NCBI RefSeq assembly: GCF_003931915.1
Contig: NZ_RSAA01000035.1
Location: 704,786-768,785 of the forward strand
Direction: 5' to 3'
Length of the DNA: 64,000 nt
Source of the DNA: Saccharopolyspora rhizosphaerae
Lineage (GTDB): Bacteria; Actinomycetota; Actinomycetes; Mycobacteriales; Pseudonocardiaceae
Within the stretch, counting starts at the first letter, position 1. The number at the start of each line of letters is the position of its first letter. Of this stretch, positions 49,176-59,099 are shown piece by piece. Below the pieces are notes generated by a model. It was not told the origin of the DNA, searched no databases, and saw only the letters and a program-made list of their open reading frames with translations. The position numbers and the translations under genes are program-made.

Positions 49176-50569
49176 GTGGCCCGGGACGGACCGCTGCGCT
49201 TCCTCGCCGACCTGCTCGGCAGGCGGCCCGGCCTGGTGCTGCTGGCAGCTCTGTCGTGAGCGGTGTGGATGCTGCCGACGGCGGTGCTGCCGCTGGTCAT
49301 CGGCCGCGCGGAGGACGAGGGCGTGCGGACCGGCGACTCCGGGCTCTGCTGCGCTGGTTCGCTCCCGGTGGTGCAGGAGGTGATGGAGCGCTGGTCCGAC
49401 GTGCACGCCAACACGCACGAACCGGTCGAGGGCGCGCGCACCACTTCGCTGCGGCTCGGCGCCCGCCGGGCGGCGCGCAACGAGCACCTGCTGGCTCGGA
49501 CGGTGGCGGTCGAGCCCCGGCAACCGCTCGCTGCTGACCGTCTGGCTGCCCTGCCTGGAGCTGTCCTACGTGCTGCCGGTCGGCGCGATCCTGCTCATCG
49601 GCGGCTGGGCCCACGCCGCCGGCGCGGTGCAGCTCGGCACGGTCGTCGCGGTCGTGCTCCACGCCCAGTCGCTGTCGGCGCCGCTGGACGAGTTGTTCAC
49701 GTGGCTCGAAGAGCTGCAGGTCGGCGGCACCGCGCTGCAGCGCGTCCTCGGTGTCTCGCAAGTGCCGCTGGACGCACCTCGCGAAGCCTCCGGCCCCGCG
49801 AGGGAACGCGACGTCGTGCTGCGCGACGTGCGGTGCTCCTCCCGGCCGGGGCAGGAGGTGCTGCACGGCATCGACCTCGTCGTGCCCGCAGGGCAGCGGT
49901 GGGCGATCGTCGGCGCGGGCAAGTCGACGCAGGGCACGCTGGTCGCCGGGGTCGTGCGGCCGGACTCCAGCTCGGTGTCGGTCGGCGGCTGCGAAGTCTC
50001 CGCGATGCCCACCGAGGCACTGCGCCGGGAAGTGGTGCTGCTGCCCCAGGAGCAGCACGTCTTCGCCAGCTCGCTGCGCGACAACCTCGCCCTGCCCGAC
50101 CGGGACACCAGGGACGAAGAGCTGCGCGCGGTGCTCAAGGCGTCGGCCTGCAGGAGTGGCTGCGCGGGCTCGCCGACGGCCTGGACACCCGGGTCGGCGC
50201 CGGCGGTCTCGCGGTGCCCGCGGCACGCGCGCAGCAGCTGGCGCTGGCCCGGGTGCTGCGCGCCGATCCGCACACCGTGGTCCTCGACGAGGCGACCTCG
50301 CTGCTGGACAGCACGACGTCGCGGGACCTGGAGCACGCGCGGCCACGCTGCTGGCCGGCCGCACGGTCATCGCCATCGCGCACCGGCTGCACACCGCGCG
50401 CGAAGCCGACCGGCTCGCGGTGATGTCCGAGGGGCGCGTCGTGGAGCTGGGGGATCACGACGAGCTGATGGCGGCGGACGGGTCCTGCGCGCGGCTGCAC
50501 CGGGCGGCGCACGCCGGCACCGGGGTGAGAGGTGATCGCTCGTTCGGCGAATCCTGGGAACTCGCGTGA
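49176..50569 (+). pseudogene. Decayed ABC transporter (fused permease-ATPase)
   Basis: Remnant of an exporter-type ABC half-transporter. It starts VARDGPLRFLADLLGRRPG, meets a TGA at 49257-49259 where Trp would fit, then continues MLPTAVLPLVIGRA. Much of the permease is missing. The text shifts frame near 49540, again near 50145 and again near 50340. The Walker A reads [11 protein letters not shown], shortened by deletion, and the LSGGQ signature has become [10 protein letters not shown]. Walker B ([12 protein letters not shown]) and the H-loop (AIAHRLH) remain. It cannot make a working ATPase. Confidence 0.85.
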
Positions 50570-50657
50570 CCCCGTGTGGGATTCTGGAGTGGTACAACGG
50601 CGAGAACACATCGTTCGACCCGGGGCGTTCGCGGTTCTGCACGAGGAACGGAAGCGG

Positions 50658-50924
50658 ATGAACATCAACCGGTTCGCCGGAGAGCAGCAGGACGTGTTCT
50701 GGGTCGTCGGGCTCGGGAAGACCGAACGCCACGCGACGACACTGCGCCCTGGTGCTGTTTACGCTGGTCAGTGCATCCCTGTGCTCTGCGGCGGACAGGT
50801 CAAGGTCCCGCAGTCCACCCCGCTCGGACGCGATCCGGGCACGAAGGACATCACCGCGCGATGTCTCGAGTGCGGAAGAGTCGTGGCCGACGGGAATTGC
50901 GCGGAAACCACCTGGGACTTCTGA
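50658..50924 (+). CDS. Small hypothetical protein with Cys pairs
   Basis: An 88-residue protein starting MNINRFAGEQQDVFWVVG. Cys residues in GQCIPVLCGG and ARCLECGRV plus a late Cys could bind a metal. It resembles small uncharacterised proteins common in Pseudonocardiaceae; no function can be given. ATG 50658 follows GGAAG. A GTG at 50589, 6 bases after TGGGAT, would add 23 residues in a leaderless transcript. Confidence 0.65.
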   Translation: MNINRFAGEQQDVFWVVGLGKTERHATTLRPGAVYAGQCIPVLCGGQVKVPQSTPLGRDPGTKDITARCLECGRVVADGNCAETTWDF

Positions 50925-50985
50925 ACGCGACATTGCGTTCACGGTTCGCTGAGCGACTCGCCCGGCGTTCTTGCACGCGCGGAAT

Positions 50986-51570
50986 TCAGGAGAGTTGCGC
51001 TCGCAGCATCCTGCGAGCAGCACCCCGCGGGTCCGGGTCCGATTCGATGAGCGCGTTCACCACCGCTCCGTCGACCAGCGCGATCAGCTCGGTGAGCCGT
51101 TCCGCGCCGACCTCCACGTCGCTGCGGCGGAAGATCTCGGCGAGCAGCTGCTGCAGCTCGGCGGCCATCTCCCGCATCAGCGGCGTCAGGTAGGGGCGGC
51201 GCGGCGAACCCACGAGGCGCTCGTAGCGCAGCAGCACTGGTTCGACGCCGCCGTGGCGGGACTCCACGCCGAGCAGCAGGTCCAGCAGCAGCTCGATCAC
51301 GGCGTCGGTGCTGCGGGGTTGCGCGGCCAGGTCGGCGAGACGGGCACGTCCGGCGGCGAGCTCCTCCCGGCCGTTGTGCTCCACCGCGGCGGTGACCAGG
51401 TCTTCCAGCGAGGAGAAGTAGTACGTGGTCGAGGCCAGCGGGAGCCCGGCGCGTTCGGCCACCGCGCGGTGCCGCACCGCGTCGAACCCGCCCTCGACGA
51501 GCAGCTCCGCCGCAGCCGCCACCAACGCCTGCCGCCGCCGCTCTCCCTTGGGTGTGCTGGCCGCTGTCAT
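50986..51570 (-). CDS. TetR-family repressor
   Basis: A 194-residue TetR regulator. N-terminal helix-turn-helix (about 9-55): ERRRQALVAAAAELLVEGG and AVAERAGLPLASTTYYF. The C-terminal ligand domain is helical. Target and ligand unknown; the neighbouring pseudogene could be its lost target, which is speculation. ATG 51570 begins the domain; TAGGAT lies 8 bases upstream. Confidence 0.88.
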   Translation of the reverse strand: MTAASTPKGERRRQALVAAAAELLVEGGFDAVRHRAVAERAGLPLASTTYYFSSLEDLVTAAVEHNGREELAAGRARLADLAAQPRSTDAVIELLLDLLLGVESRHGGVEPVLLRYERLVGSPRRPYLTPLMREMAAELQQLLAEIFRRSDVEVGAERLTELIALVDGAVVNALIESDPDPRGAARRMLRAQLS

Positions 51571-51657
51571 GACACGCGATCCTAAGCCGCGCCCGGAACG
51601 TCCGGATGATCGCGGCACCCGCGGACCGGCGGGAGCTCCACGACCAGCCGTTCCGCG

Positions 51658-52317
51658 TCAGAAGCGGGTGGCGAGGTCGCCGGCGAGGGTGGCCACCTTC
51701 GAGACGAACGGAGCCGCGGGCGAACCGGCGTCCGGTTCGCTGAGCACGACCACCAGCTTGCCGCTGCGGGCCTTGCGGACCGACTGCTGCGCACCGTCGG
51801 GACGCTGCACGTCACCCGGCGTCGACTGGCCCGCCTGGGCCGTTCCGGCCGGGCTGACCACGACCGTCACCCGGCCCGCCGCAGCGCCGTCGCGCAGCGG
51901 GAAGGCCGCCGCCTTCGCACCGGTCGGACACGCCCGCACCGAGGTCGGCGTGGTGCTGCCGGCCGCCGGGAGCGCGGCCGACACGGCCTCGACCACCGCC
52001 GGGTCCGGCCGGCAGCCGGCCGACCGCGGGCTGATCACGCCCGACTCGGTCTGCGGGCTGGGAGCCGGGGCGGCCGTCAGCGGCGCCGGTGGCGGGCTGG
52101 CCACGGTGCTCGACGAGGACGAGAACCAGCCGGCGCCCGCGCCGACACCGCCGATCAGCACCGCCGCAGCCGCCACCGTGCCCCCCACGGTGGCGGTCAT
52201 CCGGCGCCGGGCCGTGATGCGCCTCGACGCGGTCGTGATGTCACCTTCGTCGAACGACGCCGGCGGAACGGTTCGCACCGAGTCACGGAAAAGCTCTTCG
52301 AGCTTGCGCTCGTCCAA
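51658..52317 (-). CDS. Putative anti-sigma partner, single-pass membrane protein
   Basis: A 219-residue protein. The cytoplasmic N-terminus (about 1-40, MDERKLEELFRDSVRTVPPA) is followed by a transmembrane helix (43-66), a Ser/Pro-rich linker and an extracytoplasmic domain with two Cys. It lies 12 bases after an ECF sigma gene on the same strand, the usual place of an anti-sigma factor. It lacks the His-x3-Cys-x2-Cys zinc motif, so the role is inferred from position and topology. Start TTG 52317 after AGGGGG. Confidence 0.65.
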   Translation of the reverse strand: MDERKLEELFRDSVRTVPPASFDEGDITTASRRITARRRMTATVGGTVAAAAVLIGGVGAGAGWFSSSSSTVASPPPAPLTAAPAPSPQTESGVISPRSAGCRPDPAVVEAVSAALPAAGSTTPTSVRACPTGAKAAAFPLRDGAAAGRVTVVVSPAGTAQAGQSTPGDVQRPDGAQQSVRKARSGKLVVVLSEPDAGSPAAPFVSKVATLAGDLATRF

Positions 52318-52329
52318 CGCGTACCCCCT

Positions 52330-52845
52330 TCACGCGGACCTCAGATCCCCGAGCTCGTCTCCCAGCGCCTCCCGCAACGTCGCCAACCCCCGGGCGCACT
52401 GACTCTTCACGGTCCCTTCGCTGCAGCGCATGACCGCCGCGACCCCTGCCACGTCCAGCCCCTCCAGGAAGCGCAGGACCAACACGGCGCGCTGCTTCGG
52501 CGGCACCTGGCGCAGCCCCGCGATCAGGGTCTGCCTGGTGGACACCGAATCGTCCACGTCCGGATCGTCGACCGGACTGTCGGGCAGAGTCTCGGCGGCC
52601 CTCTCCCGTCGCCAGGGCCGCCGCGACTCGTCGATCACCGCTCTGGTCAGCGTCCGGCGCACGTAGGCGTCCAACGCGCCCTTGTCCCGGACCTTCCGCC
52701 AGTGGCGGTGCAAGGCGATGAACGCGGTCTGGGCGAGATCGTCCGCGCGGTGCCAGTCACCGCACATCATGTACGCCATGCGACGCACCGCCTCCCGCCG
52801 AGCCACGAAGTACTCCGCGAACTCCTGCTCCTCGCGCTGGTCCAC
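52330..52845 (-). CDS. SigE-family ECF RNA polymerase sigma factor
   Basis: A 171-residue extracytoplasmic-function sigma factor. Region 2 is near residues 12-80 (MMCGDWHRADDLAQTAFIALHRHW), region 4 near 105-160 (VPPKQRAVLVLRFLEGLDVAGVAAVM, CSEGTVKSQCARGL). It should direct a small regulon in response to an envelope signal through the adjacent membrane protein. GTG 52845 with GGAGAG upstream. Confidence 0.88.
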   Translation of the reverse strand: MDQREEQEFAEYFVARREAVRRMAYMMCGDWHRADDLAQTAFIALHRHWRKVRDKGALDAYVRRTLTRAVIDESRRPWRRERAAETLPDSPVDDPDVDDSVSTRQTLIAGLRQVPPKQRAVLVLRFLEGLDVAGVAAVMRCSEGTVKSQCARGLATLREALGDELGDLRSA

Positions 52846-53012
52846 GCGGAACTCTCCGCTCGTTCGTTGCCTGCACTGCTATGACGGGATCGCGTGCCCC
52901 AACCGTTGCACGCTCGTTGGAGCCGATCCACCTGTGATTGATACCGCAGCGGTGAATTCACGTCTCACAGGGCCATTGCCTCCACCCGCCCCCGGTGTGG
53001 TGTGATCCGTTC

Positions 53013-54035
53013 GTGACCACTCCGGCAGCCATCGACCTCCGCTCAGACACGGTGACCCGTCCCGACGAGCAGATGCTGGCCGCGATGGCCACCGCCGATG
53101 TCGGCGATGACGTCCTCGACCACGATCCCACCACGCGCACGCTGGAAGAACGGGTGGCCCAGCTGCTGGGCACCCCCGCCGCGCTGTGGGTGCCCAGCGG
53201 CACGATGGGCAACCTGATCGCCCTGATGCTGCACCTCAAGCGCGGTGACCGGTTCCTCGCGCCGCGCGGTGCGCACGTGCTCAACCACGAGCTCGGGTCC
53301 GCTGCGTGGTTGGCCGGAGGCATGCCGGACCCGCTGGAGTGGGACGCCGGACCGGGCCGCCCCACCGCTGAAGCGGTGCGGTCGCAGGCCTCCCTGACCA
53401 TGGCCTACGACGCCCTGCACACCACGCTGCTGTGCCTGGAGAACACGCACAACGGCGCGGGCGGTGCGATCGTGCCGCCGCACGAGCACGCGCGGCTGGC
53501 CGCCGCGGCGAAGGAGCTCGGCCTCAAGGTGCACCTCGACGGCGCCCGGCTGTGGAACGCCTCGGTCGCGCTCGGCGTGCCACCGGCGGCGCTGACCGTG
53601 GGCGTCGACAGCGTGCAGGTCTGCCTGAGCAAGGGACTCGGGGCGCCGGTCGGTTCGGTGCTGGCCGGCGACGTGGAGTTCATCAAGGCCGGACGGCGGG
53701 TGCGCAAGATGCTGGGCGGGGGCGTCCGGCAGGGCGGTGTGGTCGCGGCGGCCGGGTTGGTGGCGCTGGACCGCATCGATGCGCTGGCCGACGACCACGA
53801 CAACGCCCGCATCTTGGCCGAGGGCCTGGTGGACCGCGGCTGGCAGGTCACCGCTCCGCAGACGAACATGATCCTGGCGGCGGTCCCGGACGTGCAGCTC
53901 ACCTTGCAGCGGCTGCGCTCGGTGGGTGTGCTGGCGGTACCGATGAACGGGCAGATCCGGTTCGTCACGCACCGGGACGTGTCCAAGTCGGACGTGGAAG
54001 AGGCGTTGCGCCGGATCGGCGAAGCCGGGATCTAG
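53013..54035 (+). CDS. Low-specificity L-threonine aldolase
   Basis: A 340-residue fold-type I PLP enzyme of the threonine aldolase/beta-eliminating lyase family. It begins TPAAIDLRSDTVTRPDEQML, a hallmark. PLP Lys in QVCLSKGLGAPVGS near 209; Asp in KVHLDGARLWNA near 178. It cleaves threonine to glycine and acetaldehyde. GTG 53013 begins the conserved part, with TGTGAT 6 bases upstream as a possible leaderless promoter. Followed closely by a HAD phosphatase. Confidence 0.92.
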   Translation: MTTPAAIDLRSDTVTRPDEQMLAAMATADVGDDVLDHDPTTRTLEERVAQLLGTPAALWVPSGTMGNLIALMLHLKRGDRFLAPRGAHVLNHELGSAAWLAGGMPDPLEWDAGPGRPTAEAVRSQASLTMAYDALHTTLLCLENTHNGAGGAIVPPHEHARLAAAAKELGLKVHLDGARLWNASVALGVPPAALTVGVDSVQVCLSKGLGAPVGSVLAGDVEFIKAGRRVRKMLGGGVRQGGVVAAAGLVALDRIDALADDHDNARILAEGLVDRGWQVTAPQTNMILAAVPDVQLTLQRLRSVGVLAVPMNGQIRFVTHRDVSKSDVEEALRRIGEAGI

Positions 54036-54056
54036 CGCTCGAACGCGGAGGTGAAC

Positions 54057-54653
54057 GTGCTGAGTTGGATCGTGTTCGACTACGGCGAGGTCATCAGCCG
54101 CCGCACGACAGCGCTGCCCGAACTGGCCTCGCTGCTCGACGCCGAGCCCGCGCGGTTCGAGGAGGCCTACTGGGCCGAGCGCGCCGAGTACGACGCCGGG
54201 CTGCCCGACGCCGACTACTGGCGGGCGGTGGCGGCCCGGCTGGGCCGGTCGGTCGACGACTCGCTGGCGCAGCGCCTGACCAGCGTCGACGTCGACGGGT
54301 GGATGTCGGTGGAGCCGGGGACGTTGGCCCTGCTGGAAGACCTGCACCGGCGCGGGGTCCCGCTGGCGTTGCTGTCCAACGCCTCCACGACCTTCGCCCG
54401 CGCGGCAGAGCGCAAGCCGTGGGCGCGCTACTTCGAGCACCTGCTGTTCTCGGGCGACCTGCGGGTCATCAAGCCGCAGCCGCAGATCTGGCGGACCCTC
54501 CTCGACACGCTGCGCGCGGAGCCCGAGGAGTGCCTGTTCTTCGACGACCGCGAGGACAACATCACCGGCGCCCGCGAAGCAGGTCTGAACGCCGAACTCT
54601 GGCACTCACCCACCCACGCCAGGACTCTCCTCGACCAACAACTGGCCGCTTAG
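54057..54653 (+). CDS. HAD-superfamily hydrolase
   Basis: A 198-residue HAD-IA type hydrolase. Motif I is VFDYGEV (nucleophile Asp; the second Asp is Gly as in YihX-like enzymes), motif II SNAS, motif III Lys in VIKPQPQIW, motif IV FFDDREDN. Substrate unknown. GTG 54057 has GGAGG 5 bases upstream; GTG 54051 would add two residues. Probably cotranscribed with threonine aldolase (21-base gap). Confidence 0.87.
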   Translation: MLSWIVFDYGEVISRRTTALPELASLLDAEPARFEEAYWAERAEYDAGLPDADYWRAVAARLGRSVDDSLAQRLTSVDVDGWMSVEPGTLALLEDLHRRGVPLALLSNASTTFARAAERKPWARYFEHLLFSGDLRVIKPQPQIWRTLLDTLRAEPEECLFFDDREDNITGAREAGLNAELWHSPTHARTLLDQQLAA

Positions 54654-54946
54654 GTCTTTCGCAGAAGACGCCGCCGGTCCGGCTCGCCACAACGCGGCGA
54701 AAGCCGCTGCTCCAGGTGCGGCACTCAGCCCCCACCGCCGCAGCGTTCAAGGCGACCCGCGGCACCAGCCGCTTCATCAGGTGGGGCACTCAGCTCGCAC
54801 CACCGCAGGTTCTGAACGGCTTCGTGGCGAGTACGCCGTGACGCCGCGTGCACACACGTGCTCGATGAGCGGCGCACGGAGTCCACGGAGCCGCTCAGGT
54901 CCTGCCACCCGCACCGCTGAGCAGCGGAACACTCCTCAACTCATGA

Positions 54947-55111
54947 TCAAGGTTTGATCTGCTTCTTGTCCTTGGCCCACCCGATGGCCGCGGTCGCGAC
55001 GAACAGGACCCCGCCGATCACGGCCAGCCAGAACAGGCCTTTGACCAGGGCTCCGGCGACGGACACCACGAGCCAGAGCACCAGCAGACCGCCGAGCACC
55101 TTCCACACCAT
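54947..55111 (-). CDS. Small two-helix membrane protein
   Basis: A 54-residue protein with two hydrophobic stretches separated by a Lys (VLGGLLVLWLVVSVAGALV, then LFWLAVIGGVLFVATAAIGW) and a basic tail KDKKQIKP. ATG 55111 has GAGGTGG upstream. Function unknown. Confidence 0.7.
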   Translation of the reverse strand: MVWKVLGGLLVLWLVVSVAGALVKGLFWLAVIGGVLFVATAAIGWAKDKKQIKP

Positions 55112-55237
55112 CACGACCACCTCTTCACCGGGGAACACCCCCAGAGTGCCATCTCAGACCGGCGTTCCGGCGGGTCGAAAGACCGAACCGGGGAAACCTC
55201 AGGGTTCCCCTGAGAACCTCGGCCCGGTCCGCCACGG

Positions 55238-56404
55238 CTACAGCCAGGCGCCGAGGCGGTGGACGGCTTCGGCGATGTCGCGGGGGTCGCCGGCGAAGGA
55301 GAGCCGGAGGTAGTGGTGCCCGCGGTCCGGGTCGAAGTCGACGCCGGGCACGGCGGCGACACCGGTGTCGTCGAGCAGGCGGCGGCAGAACGACGCCGCG
55401 TCGTCGGTGTGCTCGCGGACGTCCGCCCAGGCGTAGAAGGCGCCGTCGGCCGGGGCGACCTCGGTGATTCCGGCCTTCGCAAGCCCGTCGAGCAGCAGCT
55501 CCCGGTTCTCCCGGTAGCGCTCGACGTGGCCCTCCACCTCGTCGTAGGCCTCCGGGCTGAACGCCGCGACGGCCGCATGCTGCGAGATCGCCGGCGGGCA
55601 CAGGGTGAAGTTGCCGGTCAACGAGTCGACGGCGCGCAGCAGGCGCGGCGGCACCAGCATCCACCCGAGCCGCCAGCCGGTCATCGACCAGAACTTGGAG
55701 AAGCTGTTGACCACGATCGCCTCGGACGAGAACTCGCGCGCGGTGTGCAGCGGTTCGCCGTAGCTGAGGCCGTGGTAGATCTCGTCGCTGATCAGCTGCA
55801 CGCCGCGGGTCTCGCACCACTCGGCGAGCGCGGCGAGCTCGTCGCGGGAGAGCACGGTCCCGGTCGGGTTCGCCGGGCTGGCGACGATCAGCCCGCGCAC
55901 CGGCTCTTCGAGGGATTCCAGCACCTCGACGGTCGGCTGGAAGCGGGTCGAGGCGTCGCAGGGCAGTTCCACGACCTCGCAGCCCAGCGCGGACAGGATG
56001 TTGCGGTAGGCCGGGTAACCCGGGCTCGCCAGCGCGACCCGGTCGCCGGCGTCGAAGGCGCTGAGGAACGCCAGCAGGAACGCACCGGACGCGCCGGTGG
56101 TCACCACGACCTCGTCCACCGGGACCGCGCGGCCGTAGGCGCGCTCGTAGTGCTCGGCGATGGCTTCCCGCAGCTCCAGGACGCCCAGCTGCTCGGTGTA
56201 GCCGAGCGGGTTGCCCTCCAGCGCGCGAGCGGCGGCCTCGCGCACGGCCTTCGGCGCGGGCGTCGAGGGCTGCCCCGCGGCCAGCGACACGACGTCGCCG
56301 ATCTCCCGCTGCCGCCGGGCTGCGGCGGACAGGACCTCCATGACCTGGAACGGAGCTACATCGGCTCGCGCCGCGACGGCGAGCGCGGGGTGCTGACGAC
56401 TCAT
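55238..56404 (-). CDS. Class I/II pyridoxal-phosphate aminotransferase
   Basis: A 388-residue aspartate-aminotransferase-fold enzyme. TTGASGAFLLAF near residue 100, ASPANPTGTVLSRDEL near 173, and PLP Lys in VNSFSKFWSMTGWRLGW near 232; Arg for the substrate carboxylate in HYLRLSFAG near the end. Amino donor unknown. ATG 56404. It sits 29 bases from purD on the same strand but downstream of it, so it may be read from the purD promoter region or its own. Confidence 0.9.
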   Translation of the reverse strand: MSRQHPALAVAARADVAPFQVMEVLSAAARRQREIGDVVSLAAGQPSTPAPKAVREAAARALEGNPLGYTEQLGVLELREAIAEHYERAYGRAVPVDEVVVTTGASGAFLLAFLSAFDAGDRVALASPGYPAYRNILSALGCEVVELPCDASTRFQPTVEVLESLEEPVRGLIVASPANPTGTVLSRDELAALAEWCETRGVQLISDEIYHGLSYGEPLHTAREFSSEAIVVNSFSKFWSMTGWRLGWMLVPPRLLRAVDSLTGNFTLCPPAISQHAAVAAFSPEAYDEVEGHVERYRENRELLLDGLAKAGITEVAPADGAFYAWADVREHTDDAASFCRRLLDDTGVAAVPGVDFDPDRGHHYLRLSFAGDPRDIAEAVHRLGAWL

Positions 56405-56433
56405 GGTGTCCAGCCTGCCAGGGCGAACGACGA

Positions 56434-57696
<1,263 letters not shown>

Positions 57697-57883
57697 GGAA
57701 CGCAGCGTAAAGCGTGCGGTGGGCCACTTGGCCGCTGCCCCCCGGGGAAGTTCTGCCGCCACTTGGCGCAGCGCAGGTCGTCTGCCGTTCACCCACCGGT
57801 CGGCCGCGCGACGCGCCGGTGTGCCCCGGGTGTCGGCCGAGGGGAGTTGGGTGGTGCCGCCACAGTCCGAGCAGGGAGAACCC

Positions 57884-58984
57884 ATGACCATTCGCGCACG
57901 GTTGATCGCTCTGTCCGTCGCAGCAGCCGCCGCGCTCGGGGTGGTGGCCCCGGCCGGGGCCGCGACCACCGCGCCGGCACCGCAGAACGCGGAGGTCGAG
58001 GTGTTCGGCCACCGCGGTGCCTCCGGTTACCGGCCGGAGCACACGCTCGCCTCCTACGAGCTGGCCGCCCGGATGGGCGCTGACCACATCGAGCCGGACC
58101 TGGTGCCCACCAAGGACGGCGTCCTGGTCGCCCGGCACGAACCGGAGATCAGCGGCACCACCGATGTCGCCGCGCACCCGGAGTTCGCCGCCCGCAAGAC
58201 CACCAAGGTCGTCGACGGCACCGAGATGACCGGCTGGTTCACCGAGGACTTCACGCTCGCCGAGCTCAAGACGTTGCGAGCCGAGGAGCGCATCCCGGAG
58301 ATCCGCCCGCACAACACCGTCCACGACGGCCTCTACGAGGTGCCGACGTTCCAGGAGGTGCTGGACCTGCGGGCGCGGCTGTCCGAGGAGCTCGGCCGCG
58401 ACATCGGCGTGGCGCCGGAGACCAAGCACCCCAGCTACTTCCGGAAGCTCGGCCTGCCGCTGGAACCCCGCCTGGTCGCCGCCCTGGAGCGCAACGACCT
58501 GAACGACGAGGACGCCGCGGTCGCCGTGCAGTCCTTCGAGGTCGGCAACCTCGAAGAGCTCGACGAGCGGCTGCAGGTGCGGCTGGTGCAGCTGATCAGC
58601 TCCAGCGGGGCGCCGCAGGACTTCGTCGAGGCCGGGGACCCGCGCACCTACGCCGACATGGTCAAGCCGGAGGGGCTGGCGGAGATCGCGACCTACGCGG
58701 ACGTGATCGGCCCCGACACGAAGGTCATCTTGCCGGTCGACGAGGACGACCACCTCACCGAGCCGACCACCGTGGTCGCCGACGCGCACGCCGCCGGCCT
58801 GGAGGTCGTGCCGTACACGGTCCGGGCCGAGAACACCTTCCTGCCCGCCGACTTCCGGTCCTCCGAGGACCCGGCGCAGTGGGGTGACGTGCTCGGCTTC
58901 TTCGACGTCCTCTACGACCAGGGCGTGGACGGCATCTTCAGCGACATGCCGGACCTGGCCATCACCGCCCGCGAGCAGCGCTGA
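57884..58984 (+). CDS. Secreted glycerophosphodiester phosphodiesterase
   Basis: A 366-residue exported GDPD-family enzyme. Signal peptide about 1-27. Catalytic His in [14 protein letters not shown] near residue 43, metal Glu/Asp in [12 protein letters not shown] and second His in ARHEP. C-terminal [10 protein letters not shown] is typical. It releases glycerol-3-phosphate from phosphodiesters outside the cell; a link to the phosphate module is possible, but no PHO box was seen. ATG 57884 after GGGAGAA. Confidence 0.92.
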   Translation: MTIRARLIALSVAAAAALGVVAPAGAATTAPAPQNAEVEVFGHRGASGYRPEHTLASYELAARMGADHIEPDLVPTKDGVLVARHEPEISGTTDVAAHPEFAARKTTKVVDGTEMTGWFTEDFTLAELKTLRAEERIPEIRPHNTVHDGLYEVPTFQEVLDLRARLSEELGRDIGVAPETKHPSYFRKLGLPLEPRLVAALERNDLNDEDAAVAVQSFEVGNLEELDERLQVRLVQLISSSGAPQDFVEAGDPRTYADMVKPEGLAEIATYADVIGPDTKVILPVDEDDHLTEPTTVVADAHAAGLEVVPYTVRAENTFLPADFRSSEDPAQWGDVLGFFDVLYDQGVDGIFSDMPDLAITAREQR

Positions 58985-59000
58985 CCCCGCTGCCGACCCG

Positions 59001-59041
59001 GACGATGCCGCCGTCCCCGCTTCGGGGGCGGCGGCATCGTC
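59001..59041 (+). terminator. Terminator after GDPD
   Basis: An 18-bp stem with a single T-G wobble (left arm GACGATGCCGCCG then TCCCCG) and a short CTT loop, 16 bases past the GDPD stop. Confidence 0.8.
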
Positions 59042-59099
59042 GTTCCGAGTGATCGCGGGCCTGCGCACCTAGGGTGTCCACCGTGGACGGGGGTGCGAG

